Shown here piece after piece: positions 38,131 to 50,915 of a DNA stretch of 64,000 bases (position 1 is the first letter of the stretch; every line of letters begins with the position of its first letter). Made by a program: the position numbers and the translations under genes. The stretch is from positions 9,780,558 to 9,844,557 of the forward strand of contig NC_054553.1 in the NCBI RefSeq assembly GCF_017654505.1, written 5' to 3'. Origin of the DNA: Polyodon spathula. Its lineage: Eukaryota > Chordata > Actinopteri > Acipenseriformes > Polyodontidae. Under the pieces are notes generated by a model. It ran no database searches. It saw only the letters and a program-made list of their open reading frames with translations, and had not been told where the DNA came from.

Positions 38131-41100
38131 ATAATCTATCTATTTACAGGGGGTAGACCATAGTATTAGACACCTGCATTACCCAGCAGACAGTTTTTGT
38201 AACTGGTCTGACCCTCATATAATTTTATTATGCAAATTAAATCCCTGACATTCATTATTATTAAGCTCTATCTCCCTGTTGCAAGTCCTTTTAGCAATGG
38301 GCTACACAGCTGGCATTAACAGGTGCCACAGTATAATATAAGACGGCATAAATTGCTGATATTTCATGAAAAAACATTTCAAAAGTGATTTCTCAAGGGC
38401 CATTCAGGATGCTTCTCTGCTGATTACCAACTTCTCTGATGGAATTAACGGTGGTAATCACTGACAAAGTCAGATAGCCATCCAGAACAATTTAAACCCC
38501 AGCACAGATTGGTCTTATCAAATTACTGATGTCCTGGCTTTCCTGATGGCCTAGCACCTTATTGATAATGTTATGGTTTGTGCTTTTAGAGACCTCGTTC
38601 TAAGTGTGGACCATTATGAACTGATCCTGTCCTTTTGTCTGTCTTTCCATTTGTCTCCATGTCCATGGTGAACATGCCTTGAATTGTTTTGAACTCCTAA
38701 CATCCAACTGTGCATACTTTTTTAGACCGCAGTTTTATTAGTCTTTGTACAGTACACATATCACAATGTATTCTCCTCCATTACCATTTCCAGCTAATTC
38801 TTATGTGCCAGAATAATAGGGCAACAATGAGAAAAGCATTCAAATTATAGAAGCATGAAGTCAAAACAGACTTGATTGTTACTGATAGAAAAGGAGACAA
38901 CTCACTAGTTACCTTTCAACATGTTGTCTTGTTCTTCAGTCCAGAAGAGTTGAGCCATAACTTGTTAGCGCTGATGTTACAATTGCTCTTGTATAATGTC
39001 ATGAGGTACTGCATGAGGAACTTATTGATTGAGGCAAACAGAAAAGAAAGATTAAAGTTTTACAAAGCTGCACTTTCTTTTTTTATGAGGCACTGTAATA
39101 CAAGAATGAGCATGGGGAGAAATGTGTGCATTAAAATTGCTTTGAGTTACATGCATTAGCCATGGAATTACATGGCAATGATCACAAGACACCACACAAA
39201 ACCAGGAGCATCTTCTTTATTCTTTATTTCCACTTGGTGTAATTGGACAGAATAGTGAAAAGTCATTCCCAATCACATTTCTTTTTCAGTTCGTCTGTGT
39301 GCTGAAAGGAGAGAGGCAGGATTTTCAAGTTGAAACGCGACAGTGCATCTGACTGATTTACTTCAACAATTAGGGTGGAAAGGAGCTATCTGTCTTGAGG
39401 AGTGACAGGAGAGAAACTGCCTTTTAAAAATGAGTCAGCGTCTATTCTTTTCAAATGTGTGTTGACTTATTACATCTATAATATAATACAAATACATGGT
39501 TCAAAATGAAAATCATGTAATGAAGTGTTTTATTCTTTAACAAAAGAAAGATTAGTAAAATGCTAATTTACTCCAGGAAGCAGCTGGGTAAATAGATTTA
39601 CAGAATAGATCCTAATTTGCATAGCCATTTTACTTCCAAATCTCACTACCTGCTTTTGATTCCAATGTAGAGAGTTTGTGTATAAACTGGTTGCAAGAAA
39701 TGGGATGAACCCAGTTCCTGCTTTCCCACCCAGAGCACTGGAAAAGAGGCCATATTTCCCAATGAGTTTCAGCCCCTTACCATGTAACAAACTCACTGCT
39801 ATGGTCCGCGAATCATCACATTAGACATGGCCATTAACTGCATTCAGACAACATACAAGCCCAGATAAATCACCTTTATTGCTTTTTGAACAATGTTAAT
39901 GCATGTAAAACAAAGACCATTACAAGTATACATGGTTTCAGTCGAGCTCCACCTATTTAGCATTTTGTATCCCTCTTTATTAATAGCAATTATAATAATC
40001 AAACTGCTTCAGAAATTAGTTCATTATCTTCTTTTCTGTACCAGTAATGACCCTATTATGTAAACAGTCAATAAAAGCAAAGTGTTTATGTACAGTAATG
40101 TTAATCCATTTGCAACAAATAGCGAGTCAATTTTATCATTGTAATGAAGATTTAAATATCTCTAAATCCCATCTGTGTTTGCAGATTTTATTTAAAAAAT
40201 TGACTTATTGAACCAATGTGCGTTTGTTTTGTTGCATGTGTGTTTTTGTGTGTCTTACAGCCCCTAAGGGAAAGATCTTTCATAGAAATATAGTTGTGAG
40301 TGTGGGTTGTTGAAGGTCTTGCACCAAGCCCTTAAACAGCATGACAATCTGCATAGAAGATCTTTATTTCTTTGATCAATATTACTTAATAGAGAAATTA
40401 CTATTTGCCCAATTGAAATGACTTATCTGCCATAGCGAACTACATGTATACCCATGTGTTGGTTTTTCATTGGATATATGATGCTGTATAAAAATATCAT
40501 TAAGTGATATTTTAACACTGGAAAATCAGCATGGTTTTTCTGCAGTGGGGTACTTCAATATTTAGCTTTCAATAAGTCAAGTAGCTTTTTTATTTTTATT
40601 TTTCTATTTTCTATAGAGATTAAACTGTCCGATTTGTGGTTGACTGCTAAGAGGGCAATTTACTGCTTGTCGTTTGCTTTTCCAATTCATCTGTTCAAAA
40701 CCTTTTCAGCGGGATTGGCAATCAAGGACTTTCTAATTCATGGAGGAGAGCGTTTTATATTCCCTTGGTTGATAACAGTCTAAATCCAATGATTTTAACA
40801 CACCCCAACAAAACTGCTCACTGTTGGAGAAGACAATCACTATCAAATTTCAAGATATGTTGCGAATTTCTGCTTTAGACAATAGTCTGTAAATACAATT
40901 ATTTTGGAAAACATACTAGCTCCTACATTTTAGTAATCCTGTTTATGCTTGCATAGGGTAGTACAGTTAAAATTGTTTATATTTCATTACCATGACTTAT
41001 CTGAAATGACCTGGGCATCAGTACACAAACATTAGAGTGTTCATGAACTATCATCAAATGCAGATGGTATTGTACCAAACTAGGTGGACTCTGTAAATAC

Positions 41101-42182
41101 AGCCCAGACAAATCAATTTGGACCTTCTCTGTAACTTGATTGGGGTGGATGCACGGGATGAGTGAGATTGCCCAGTCTCTGTTTTTTTTTTATCCCTGCC
41201 ACAGCACTATCATTTGTCATCCTTGTCATCCTATAAATGTATGTTGCATCATTTTTACGCAAACTGACTAAAAAACAATCTCAGTCTAAGCATTTCAGAC
41301 CGTGAGATGAGTAGCATGACGTATTAACATGATTTTAGAAAAAAAAAGAACAAATGAATGGAGTTTGGTTTCACTGGAGCCAGATCATGAGGTTCGGCTG
41401 TATAAAATGGATCCGGCTCGGATTCCACTCACCCATCACTGTCATCTAACAGCAGTGCTGTGTGCACCGTAGAAAGGCAAATTAACCAATGAAAATAAAC
41501 TACGTCAACGTCATTCAGCTGCTGTATTTCAAACTGCTATTTTGAAGTGCATACTAATACTAAAGAAAAAAAAATGAAGACCGGACACTTAAAATTCATA
41601 GTAGCTTCTTTTTAACAGCCCCAGAACAAAGACTACAACTATTACCTGTCGAGTTACCCACTGAGTCACCAGTTGAGCTGAAAAAGGCCAAGATTAACAA
41701 CAATAAACTTCTGCAGATTAGGCTGTTAAATTACTATTATTATGTTCGATTTACTGTTGTTACACTCTGTGTAGCTATCAATGAGGTTATGTGCAACAGT
41801 GCAAGTACTTGTCATGAATGTGTTTTAACATTATTTTAGTTGCTGTAAGCGTAAGTAGTTTTTGTTATGGCCTTTTGATGCCGTATTTTAAAAATAATAA
41901 CTGCATTTATCTTGCATGATGGCAGATTTGGCAACTGTGTGATTTCTAAAGATTTATTAGCAGTTGAATCGGGATAAGCAACATAGTGATTCTCTTAACT
42001 GTTTAAATTGTGTACTACAGATGTATCAAGGCTTGCCATGATGTTTTGTTGTTTGTCTATTTTATCCCCTCCACTGGAAATTTGACAAATCACACCCTGG
42101 AAATGAATGTTAAGAAATATAAAATATTGCACATTTGGGCATAAAGATTGAGTTGTAAGTACGAAATCAATACACTATAATG
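38131..42182. other. Mostly unique noncoding DNA
   Basis: No host gene or complete transposon is recognized across about 4 kb. The stretches 38390-38570, 39170-39420 and 40060-40190 are of normal complexity, lack repeat signatures and could hold conserved regulatory sequence. The stretch 41370-41480 is locally richer in GC and contains CTGTATAAAATGG followed by CCGGCTCGG, a possible but unsupported promoter-like word. Confidence 0.35.
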
Positions 42183-42248
42183 TCCTAGTTATAGATCACC
42201 TGGAATACTGTGTCCAGTTTTGGTCACCTTCCTACAAAGTAGACATTA
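42183..42248 (+). mobile_element. CR1-like LINE reverse-transcriptase scrap
   Basis: About 66 bp translates to VIDHLEYCVQFWSPSYKVDI. This matches the conserved C-terminal reverse transcriptase signature (LEYC-QFWSP---KDI) of CR1/Rex-type LINEs. It ends abruptly at a TA followed by CAGTAGAAC, the start of another element. Confidence 0.55.
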
Positions 42249-42340
42249 CAGTAGAACATGCCATATCTGATTTTATTGGTTCCAGGGGTCCATTGGTTAA
42301 GTAGAAATGTAATATCTCAGAGGGAATCGTTCTACTACAT
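42249..42340. mobile_element. Possible pogo-like left terminus
   Basis: TA then CAGTAGAACATGCCATATCT, followed by GGTTCCAGGGGTCCATTGGT and TATCTCAGAGGGAATCG. The form CAGTAGAAC at TA resembles the terminus of pogo/Tigger-type elements. No matching right end was found, so the extent is unknown. Confidence 0.35.
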
Positions 42341-43403
42341 CATACTTGATTTATAAACTTCAGGGTATTATAAATGAACACATTCAGGTACAGCAGAGTG
42401 TCTAAAACACCAAAGTACAATACTGCATATATACTATGCAACTTAAACAGGTAATAATCACTGCAACCAATGCCTCCAGGTCCACAGCAATACACCAGTC
42501 ATCTTTTCTAGTGCCTGTTTTGTAAATGCAACTAAATCGATTGTGTCCTACTAAGAGATGAATTTACTATTTAGACACATAATAATTTGTGCATTGATCA
42601 GTTGTACCGGTCAGCTGGTACCAGCATGTGTAAATTACACATCGGATATGACAGGATCTATTGTATTGCACTTGTGAATGTAGATGAGGACAACTAGGCT
42701 GACCCCAAGACTCCGTGGTGTGAACTATGATATGGGCAATGGTAGCACAAAGGCAGCTAAAGAACAAAGGCATGAACCATAGGTTGAAATGGACAACAGT
42801 AGTTTCACATTTTGACATAGCAGTGGTATCACAATGGAGTAAACACAATGATTACACGGTAGTACCATCATACCAGTGTGCTACCGCATCAGGAAAACTG
42901 TATAGTTACAAATTCATTGTATTTCCATTGTTGGCAATGATGTGTTCTGTGTTTCTGGGTTTGTCAGGTTATAATCATTTTTCTATCCATATCCTGTTTT
43001 TTGTTTAGCAATGCACTTAAACTGTATATGAACCCTTCTTTTTTTGTTAATTCTTCATTTATAAATCAAGATATCTAGATGGGAAGGTGGTAGGATTAAT
43101 AATATATTATGTCAGCACGATTTTGTGTGGGCTTGTGCAAGAGGAAAGATTTTAAATTAGACATTAAGTACATTTTATTTGACACAGCTATGGTGTTTTC
43201 CCAATGTTCAGAGAGCAAATTAGCTGTTTAATAGATACATTCAGATGAGAGTTTGTCTGCTTTCTGTGAAAACTAATGGTCATTCAATTATGAGATCATA
43301 ACCACCTATTCATCAGATCTAAATGACCCTCCACTGCAGAGGGCTTAACTAAATCTCAAAGAATGTGAGTTGTTGCTCCCTTATCCTCACAATGTTTTTT
43401 TAC
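42341..43403. other. Unique noncoding DNA
   Basis: No gene is recognized. The stretch 42560-42900 may be remainder of the possible pogo-like element, but this cannot be shown. Confidence 0.35.
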
Positions 43404-43586
43404 AGGAAGGCGCTATAAGGCTTCTTCACCTTGCTGACCTGTTCCTCTTCCACACACAGGAAAAGTGCAGGTCATTCCAGGTAGAGTTTGGTTCAAGTGG
43501 CCAGCGGCAGCACAGAACTGAACTTCACATCATAGACCAAATTCGCCCAGAGCTATCTTCTGCCCTGTACAATGTATCTATCTAAT
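43404..43586 (+). other. Possible coding exon or pseudo-exon
   Basis: TGTTTTTTTACAG at 43393-43405 is a good splice acceptor, and the following 180 bp are GC-balanced and open: EGAIRLLHLADLFLFHTQEK ... ELHIIDQIRPELSSALYNVS, ending in TAA at 43583-43585. A donor-like CCAG|GTAGAG lies at 43479. Local composition differs from the AT-rich surroundings. I do not recognize the protein. It could be a terminal coding exon, a decayed exon or chance. Confidence 0.25.
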
Positions 43587-45119
43587 GGCTTTATATTTTG
43601 CACATACAAAAAAAAAAAAATGTATTGAATGTGTTACAGTATATTTTATTATTATTACATTATTGATGCAGTGGCCTAAAATGATGTTGAGTTTTATACT
43701 AAAATCTAATTCATTGGTGTCTGTTGTTAACTATAGTCTGCCATAGTTTAATCTTCTGTGCTGTATGTTTTTACTGTATACTATAAAGTGCTTTATTAAA
43801 TCCTTAGATTGAAACTCACAACCCTACTGTCTTATGCAGTGTCTTGTGACCAAAATATTCTGCACTACTGTCCAATAGTCAAATAACTATTTCCCTCTGA
43901 CATCACTCAGCAGTCAATTGGTGCCAAATCATTAATTCATCTGACAAAAGTTTAATAAAACAGATATTGACTGGGGTTTTCACATTACAGTTATAGCTAT
44001 AATTATATTGCCCATTGGGTTAGAACATATTTTGAGCACTAAAACATGCTGATATATATACATATTTTTTTAAATAATATTTTATTACAACATAATAGGA
44101 AACTCCTACAAAGCCTACTACCATTTCAAAAGGGTTCATATAGTAAACTATTTAAATATGTAAGAAAAAGCATAAAACCTTATGGGAAACTACACCTTGA
44201 GGTGACATACAATTTATGTGAGGAAATGTGCTTTTCTATATTGCCTACAATTTAGAAACACCTGGCAGTTATCTTATATGCTAATGCTAACACAAATTTT
44301 CAGCACAGCATTTTTTTATTATTCTTAGCGACATATCTGTTAACAGCTCAGGGAAGCACTATGGTAGTATTCCAAGAAGGTAGGTACATGTATTTTAATG
44401 GGATTCTGTGATATTTACTAATCACTTTGATACAACCAAACAGCCCTGCTAAAGCTTACTTAAGGCCAAAGTGATTTGGCTGTCAGTATTGCGTGTAAAA
44501 GAGTACACTGTTCTTAACCAAAGAAGCCAGGCTGCAGGTAAATTTAAATTTATCTAAAGCAAATATTCCAACTGACAGATAGAATTGTGCCTAAAATTAA
44601 AATTTGAATTCTTGATAGCAGCTTCCATACATATATTTCTTGCCTGTCGGTCTAGATATTTGTTCTATTTATTTATTTTTTTTGTTTCAATTGGTATTTA
44701 TTTTCTTCTTTTTAGATATTATTGACCTGCTTTTTAAAACTTTATTACTGAATATTTGTTCTTAAACTAATTCTGGAAAACAACAAGTGAATATATAGAA
44801 ATAGGTTACAAATAAGTTTAATGTTTGGGGTAACATTTTTTATTTTTAATGTTAGGATTAGGTTTAGGTGTAGATGCTTTAAGCAGGGTCATCCCTGTTT
44901 AATTTGCCACTGGTTGAAGCAATAATGTACCTATTATAAAAATAATCAGTGTCAGATCATTATTTGACAGTGTGTGGAAGTCAAATGCATAACAGCCTTA
45001 GGGCATCATAAACTAAATGGTGGTAAATTACCTAATACTTCACTAATATAATAATATTCACAAATAAGGCAAGCTAAATTAGTCATTTGCCAGTCATCAT
45101 AGCATGCAAAATGCTGTTG
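43587..45119. other. Unique AT-rich noncoding DNA
   Basis: No gene is recognized. An A run at 43608-43620 and a TTAGGATTAGGTTTAGG-like word near 44850. Confidence 0.45.
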
Positions 45120-45133
45120 GCATCACACACACT

Positions 45134-45325
45134 TTATTTTAGTAAATGGGCACTCCTAAGGACAGGTAGTCCAGCTCTCACTTTGTCAGAATGACAGCGA
45201 CCAAGGAGGCACCAGTTGGCACCAGTTACATCTTCAGAGGGTCTCGTAGGATGAGACCGCCCGGTGTTACGCAGGTTTCTGTATCTCCATAGAATTCTGT
45301 GTCCCTTTAGATTTGACGCCTGCAT
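45134..45325. other. GC-balanced block of unknown nature
   Basis: About 200 bp is clearly richer in GC than its surroundings, with an open frame of 63 codons on the minus strand (MQASNLKGHRILWRYRNLRN...). No domain is recognized and no repeat copies occur in the window. It might be a decayed element or exon. Confidence 0.2.
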
Positions 45326-45500
45326 AGATCAAGATCGCTATGCATGTAATACAATTAAAATGTGTTTTAAAAGAAAAATACAGTTTTATGAGGTTACTTT
45401 TAATCAAGGGTTTCGTCTGTTGAGCAACGCAGGAGGCTGAGTGTGCTGTAGAAAATCAGCGGTGTTAAATGTGCAGTGTTAAATGTGCTGCTTTGGTCTT

Positions 45501-45531
45501 GTTTTCAATATTTGTTGCAAATATTGAAAAC
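45501..45531. repeat. Perfect 14-bp-stem hairpin
   Basis: GTTTTCAATATTTG - TTG - CAAATATTGAAAAC: a perfect inverted repeat with a three-base loop, followed by another copy of CAATATTTTG. Confidence 0.9.
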
Positions 45532-48500
45532 AATATTTTGAAAGTACTCAGGTACAGAAACGTTGGCTAAATATAAATGTGTTTCTTTTAAGGGATTGCA
45601 AGTGTGCGGTTTATTTATTTATTTTTCTTTTAAGAAACTTGAACTTTCCAGCTGCTTATCCGGCTATTTTGACATGTTGCACAGGCTAGTCACAATTTGT
45701 GCAGTACTCACTGTTGTCTTTTTCATGACAAAAATGCTAATGTTTTCAGGGCAAAAATGATTCAGTGTAATTCATGTGTTAAAAGAACACAACTGCCTCT
45801 TGGCCATTTCGGCAGTACAAGGTCATAATGGAAAAAATACAGTACATCATGGGAGAAAGCAACATGTTTGGAATTGGAATAAAGGAAATGATTATGTAAT
45901 ACCAAAGATGACTGCACGTGAAATGTAAGTTGTATTTTCAGAATCGTATCATTATGTACAGTATAACAACACCGTATGTTAAAATATTGCCCTCTAATCC
46001 ACAAAACTAACGAAATACATCCTATGTAGCTCCTATTTTACATTTTATTTGTAGTATTCTGAGGAACACGGGCACTCGTTTATCCTGGAAACATTTTTAT
46101 ACAGTACCTGAAAACAGATATATGCATTTATCATGTTTCCCACACAGCACAACATGTGGTCTGCTATATTTATATTGTGATTTAGACAGGCACCTCCTGG
46201 TTTCAATAAGCGGTAAACTTAAAACATGCTGAGATACTTAGGAAAGTTAGCACCTTTAAGTAAATATGGCTTTTATATCAAGTCCCCTCGCTCCATACCA
46301 TTATTAATTGTATGTAAATGACTCAAACCCTGTATATTTTTCCACACGATTAATTTAACGTGCGGTCATTTGCAGCTGGTTAGTGAATGTAGCAGGTGTA
46401 CAATGCATGCACTAACAGGCTTACAATGTGGTAAACTGGTTACCACTGTTTAGTGCATGAGGCCCTTAGAATTTATAATTGAGTGTTTAAAGTCACGGAA
46501 GTAACAGGATATTTTGTTCAACTTCCTAAAACCACTTACCATACAGCGGTATGAATTCTATTACACAATGATTTTGGTGAGCAATGTTGGTACAAAACTC
46601 AAGAAAGGTTTTTAAATAGCTAGTAAATATATATTTTACAAATTGTACCCTTCATATTAAACAAGCATGTGAAAAGATGAAATAACCCAATATTTTACTG
46701 CTGGAGCAAACAAGTTAAACCATGGTGAGAGACATGGTTAATTAAACAGGAACCTCAGTAAATATGTTCTATTAGCATGGAAAACACATGTTACATACCA
46801 AATTGCCATGCCATAAGGGTAAACTTGTATACAATTAGTTATCGTTTTGATGCAGAATCATACTTGAACTCTGAGTTATATGAAATGCATGGACAAATTA
46901 TTAAAAAAAAAAAAAAAAAAAATCTGCTGTTGGCCATATGTCAAGCTTTTTTACTGCCTGCTTCAATTCCCTTGCCACAATCAACTACAAGCTGCAATAA
47001 ACAGCTCTAAATGGTGGGCAGTATTATGAGTGGCAGGGTTATTTCCCAGTGCAAAACCTGTTAACATTACTGTAATTGCCTTGTTTCCTTTTGTTCTTGT
47101 GCTCGTTGGTCCTTCTTTTAGACTTTCATTAATCTCAAAAGTACAGTATGCACATTTCTTATCTAATTCTGCCCTGACCAGCGACAAGGCAACAGACCTA
47201 ACAATGTAATGTCGAGCCCTATTCTGAAAGCTTTGACATTACATTTTAGATGGATTATAAAGTTATGTACACCTAAAACTACTGACTAAGACAGATTGCA
47301 TGCAAATCAACTCCAGTCTAAATAACATGAATGTGGTATAAAGCTGCGTTTAGTCCATCAAAATGGACTTTCGAAATACCCTTTTTAAAAACGTATGGGT
47401 AAAGCATTGGGTGAAAACAGTACGGATTTCACATCTTTGTTTGCCTCAAGAGATGAGAACGTATATTACATTGTTAATGCTAGTTTTTGGTTTGGCGAGA
47501 GATATCTGCTGTGTAATGAACCAACCCAAAACCTATATAAATCCATAGTCCTTTCAGATGTATGTTTTGAAGTTTAAAAATCTTTCTCTTGTTCATACTT
47601 TGCTTATCCATGTGTTTACAATTTACTTGGTATCGCAAAATACACTTTTTAAAGAATCATTCTGATGTTCATACTGTTATGACATATATCCGTTGATGGT
47701 AGAGAAGTATTTAGGCAGCAGGCCAAGACCGTTGTTATTATGATGATATTGTCTCTGTCTTTGATGGTTAATGCCTGAAAACCTATCTGACAATGATTTC
47801 AGGTAGACAACAAATAGAATGTTATGTTTTAGCTTTAGGTGACTAAGAGGTTATGGAATATTTCCAAACAAGCCTTTTTAGGACAAAACTGGGAAATAAG
47901 GTAGATGTAATTTGATATTCTAGAGATTCAAGTAAGACCAATGAAAAATACTTATTAAAAGCTTTGCCTAGATAGATGTCTGTTACATTACCTTGTAAAT
48001 ATCACAGTGTACATTTCATGCTGTTGATTATATTAATAAAAATACATTCATAAATAAATCACAAATAAAGTAGAAGAATATCTGCTGTGGAGTGTCTTAT
48101 TAATTCTATTATAAGGACTGAGCTGCTCCTTTAAGGAGTCTCTGTTTATTGTCATTGTATTGTATTATTACTGAACACTTTCCAGTTTAAAATCAACCAT
48201 TTTTTATTTGTACTTTTGTGATATATTTCAACAATCATTAAAGGTTCTGTAATAAAGTCAAAAGTCATCTTTGTTTACTCACGGAACAATTATAAAACAA
48301 GCAGTGACAATGAGAGCTTTCCTCAAGCATGCCTTATTTCTGCCTATTAGAGACCTCCCTTGAGCAGGAGAGGGACGTCTGCAAATGTGCCCAATCGTTA
48401 TTGATTTTATGTTACTTTGTGTTGACTGCTGTCCACAGAGGGCTAAGTTAGCGCATTAAACTCTACCACTAGTGAGGTATGGGTATTCATATTAGAAACA

Positions 48501-48911
48501 AGGCTGAAATTAACCTCTCTGTAGCTCTACAATGATCCTGTACAAAGTAGTAGAACACCCGCTTATAATATGGTATGCAATAAATACTAAAAAATACAGT
48601 GCAGTGGCAATGTGCCACATTAATACTAGTGTGCCACAGTTTCAAATGCAATATATGTTACACGTTTATTGTAGTCTTTTAATGTTTCTAAAGTGTCTTG
48701 TGTTACATTCATATAATAATGGTACCCAAGCAGTACATTTCATTTTTTGTAAGGTTACACTGTAAAACAAATGTGCATTTCTATCTCTAGTCTTTGCTGC
48801 CCCTATTGGTATTAATGCACTGTACAGGATTAGTTTAAAAAAAAAAAAACAACATCTTAACATTTAATGCTATTTTGTAATTTTTGTAAAATCTTTAGAA
48901 CCTTATATAAA

Positions 48912-48914
<3 letters not shown>
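45532..48914. other. Mostly unique noncoding DNA
   Basis: No gene is recognized. A run at 46903-46921. The stretch 48290-48460 is of normal complexity and lacks repeat signatures. The frames at 47363-47577 carry no motif. Confidence 0.4.

Positions 48915-49007
<93 letters not shown>
48915..49007. repeat. (AT)n-(AC)n compound microsatellite
   Basis: About 80 bp of AT repeat followed by about 13 bp of AC repeat. Confidence 0.97.
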
Positions 49008-50769
49008 GATATAACCTAAGTCAATCCTAAAAGAGTCATTTAGTCAGATGCATTGGGTGTTTCTAAAGACAGAATTGTCAGGAAGGCAACTTAGTCAATG
49101 TCAAACAGTTTAAAGAACTCAGCAGTGGGAAATCAACAGCATAACGTTTCCCTGTAGTGTATGTGAATAGAATGTTATTTGCACTGGCTGTTTTTTGTTC
49201 AGTGCCAGTGGTAGTTTTTGCTGTTGGGGTGAATGGAGATGTTGTTTCAGGACTCGATAATGAATATGCAGAGTCCTGCAGTAGCGGCAGAGAGTCTGCT
49301 CCGCCTACTGTGTGCTGGAGATGAAATTCTAAGTCCAAAAAAGAGTGGCCTTTTGTCTCCTGCTGCTCTGTGGTTTGGTTTCAAAGTTTACAGCACCATC
49401 CCAGGCAATTCTATTTCATAATATTTCTTCTGATATTCTAGTATTCAGTCCAAAAGGAATACAACACGTTTCTTTTGTATCGCATCAATAATAATAAAAA
49501 AATATATTTGTTAACTGTAGTTACACATAAATAAGGGCCAGGCTTTCTCTTTTTACTTGGGGTGTGTTGTTTATTTATATAAACCACTCTTTAAGTCTCA
49601 GGGTTTCTGCATCAATACCTGATAGGTTTGCAATCATTTTTGATACCTTCACAACACAGTGTTCAATGGATTAAGTAAAAGGTGTTTAAGTTCAAACAGT
49701 AATTTGAAAAAGCTTAATTCAGACTACATCTTATATTATTGAATTTATGACCACTTATAATAACTTTTTAAAATAAATTAAGACCCGCTTTTAATTAGGA
49801 AAGTTCCTACCCTTAATATATAATATATTCCACTTGCATACTGTTTGTCTACAGTAGCTGCATATATACCCCCACGTTATGCCCATGTGACCTTATTAAG
49901 AATAATAAGTAATTCCCATATAACAAAAAATATATAAAAATGATGGAACAGGCCTGACCCCATCACACAGTAATCAGGAAGTGTATGTTGAAAAAGAATG
50001 AGGTTCAAGGGTCACAAAGCAAGGTTGAGACCACAGCAACTGAAAATACACCTTAAACGGAAGTTGCTTTCAATAACCTTCTAAGAAGGTATGAAGCTAA
50101 CCATTCACACAATCGCACACACAAATCAGATTCACAGACACAAAAATGCTTTCAATATAAAAAAAATATATATATATATTGAAAATACAAAGTGGAGTTA
50201 GTTTGTAGCACAAGCTAAGAGGCACAGGGACAGTAATGCTTTCAAATAACATCCATTACTAGAATCTAAACATTTTAAAATCCTGCTTCAAATGATTTCA
50301 TCTCCAGTGACTAATTTAAACTATGCCCTGGATCTTTTCTTGCGACCTGAGATGGCTCTCAAATCTTATGAAAACCTTTGTCTTTATTGTACATTATTTC
50401 AAAACATACATCTACACAAGGGCCCTTTTTCTTTTTGCTGAGTCACTATGTTTGGTAGCATGTACAGGGCTGTACATATAGTGTATAGAATTTTTTTTTT
50501 TTCATTTATTATCCCCTGCAGGTGATGAAATCCCCAGCCAGAGATATATAGTTCATCTTTATATCACACTTGTACTTGTATCTTGAGAATACAAGAAGTA
50601 ATTGCTCATACTGTAAATCAGTAATCTAAATATACTTTAATGTATTTTAATGACACTATAACCTCAATTGCTACCTAATGACATGTTCCTAAATACTACT
50701 TATCCATTGTTCAATTTTCATGCCTTGTTTATACAGTATATTCCATGTTCTTTGTAAATGGCAGTGTAT
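49008..50769. other. Unique noncoding DNA
   Basis: No gene can be supported. At 49140-49420 composition is more balanced; the minus-strand frame 49338-49078 encodes a Ser/Thr-rich peptide (ETTSPFTPTAKTTTGTEQKT) and the plus strand is also open, which weakens either as coding. A T run lies near 50491-50501. Confidence 0.35.
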
Positions 50770-50915
50770 TTTAATGCACTGCCACTATAGATTCTGTCTC
50801 CTGTTGGTGAGATGAGATGAGCATAAAAGCTCTACAATCACTGATGCTGATTTTTGCACAGTAGTTCAGCAGCTTGCTTGCGAGGTCGCAGGTTCGAGTC
50901 TAGCCACCGCTCTAT
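50770..50915 (+). mobile_element. tRNA-related SINE-like repeat, copy 3
   Basis: The reverse complement of this segment shares blocks with 11143-11515 (CATCTCATCTCACCAACAGG, AGACAGAATCTATA, GAGCTTTTATG, ACTGTGCAAAAA). At its right are TAGTTCAGCAG (50862-50872), fitting the tRNA A-box pattern TRGYNNANNNG, and GGTTCGAGTC (50891-50900), fitting the B box GGTTCGANTCC. These are RNA polymerase III internal promoter elements. No full tRNA cloverleaf is evident, so it is a tRNA-derived SINE or pseudogene and not a tRNA gene. Confidence 0.55.

Noticed and set aside
38140..38345. Possible Tc1-type terminus (GGGGGTAGACCATAGTATTA...)
   Set aside because: Resembles a transposon end but no inverted partner or transposase text was found.
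47363..47577. Two overlapping plus-strand frames of about 60 codons
   Set aside because: Two frames are open over the same AT-rich DNA and neither has motifs.
49078..49421. Ser/Thr-rich minus-strand frame and overlapping plus-strand frame as exons
   Set aside because: Both strands are open, splice signals are weak and no family is recognized.
50862..50915. Possible tRNA gene
   Set aside because: A and B boxes are present but there is no complete cloverleaf or acceptor stem, and the segment belongs to a dispersed repeat.
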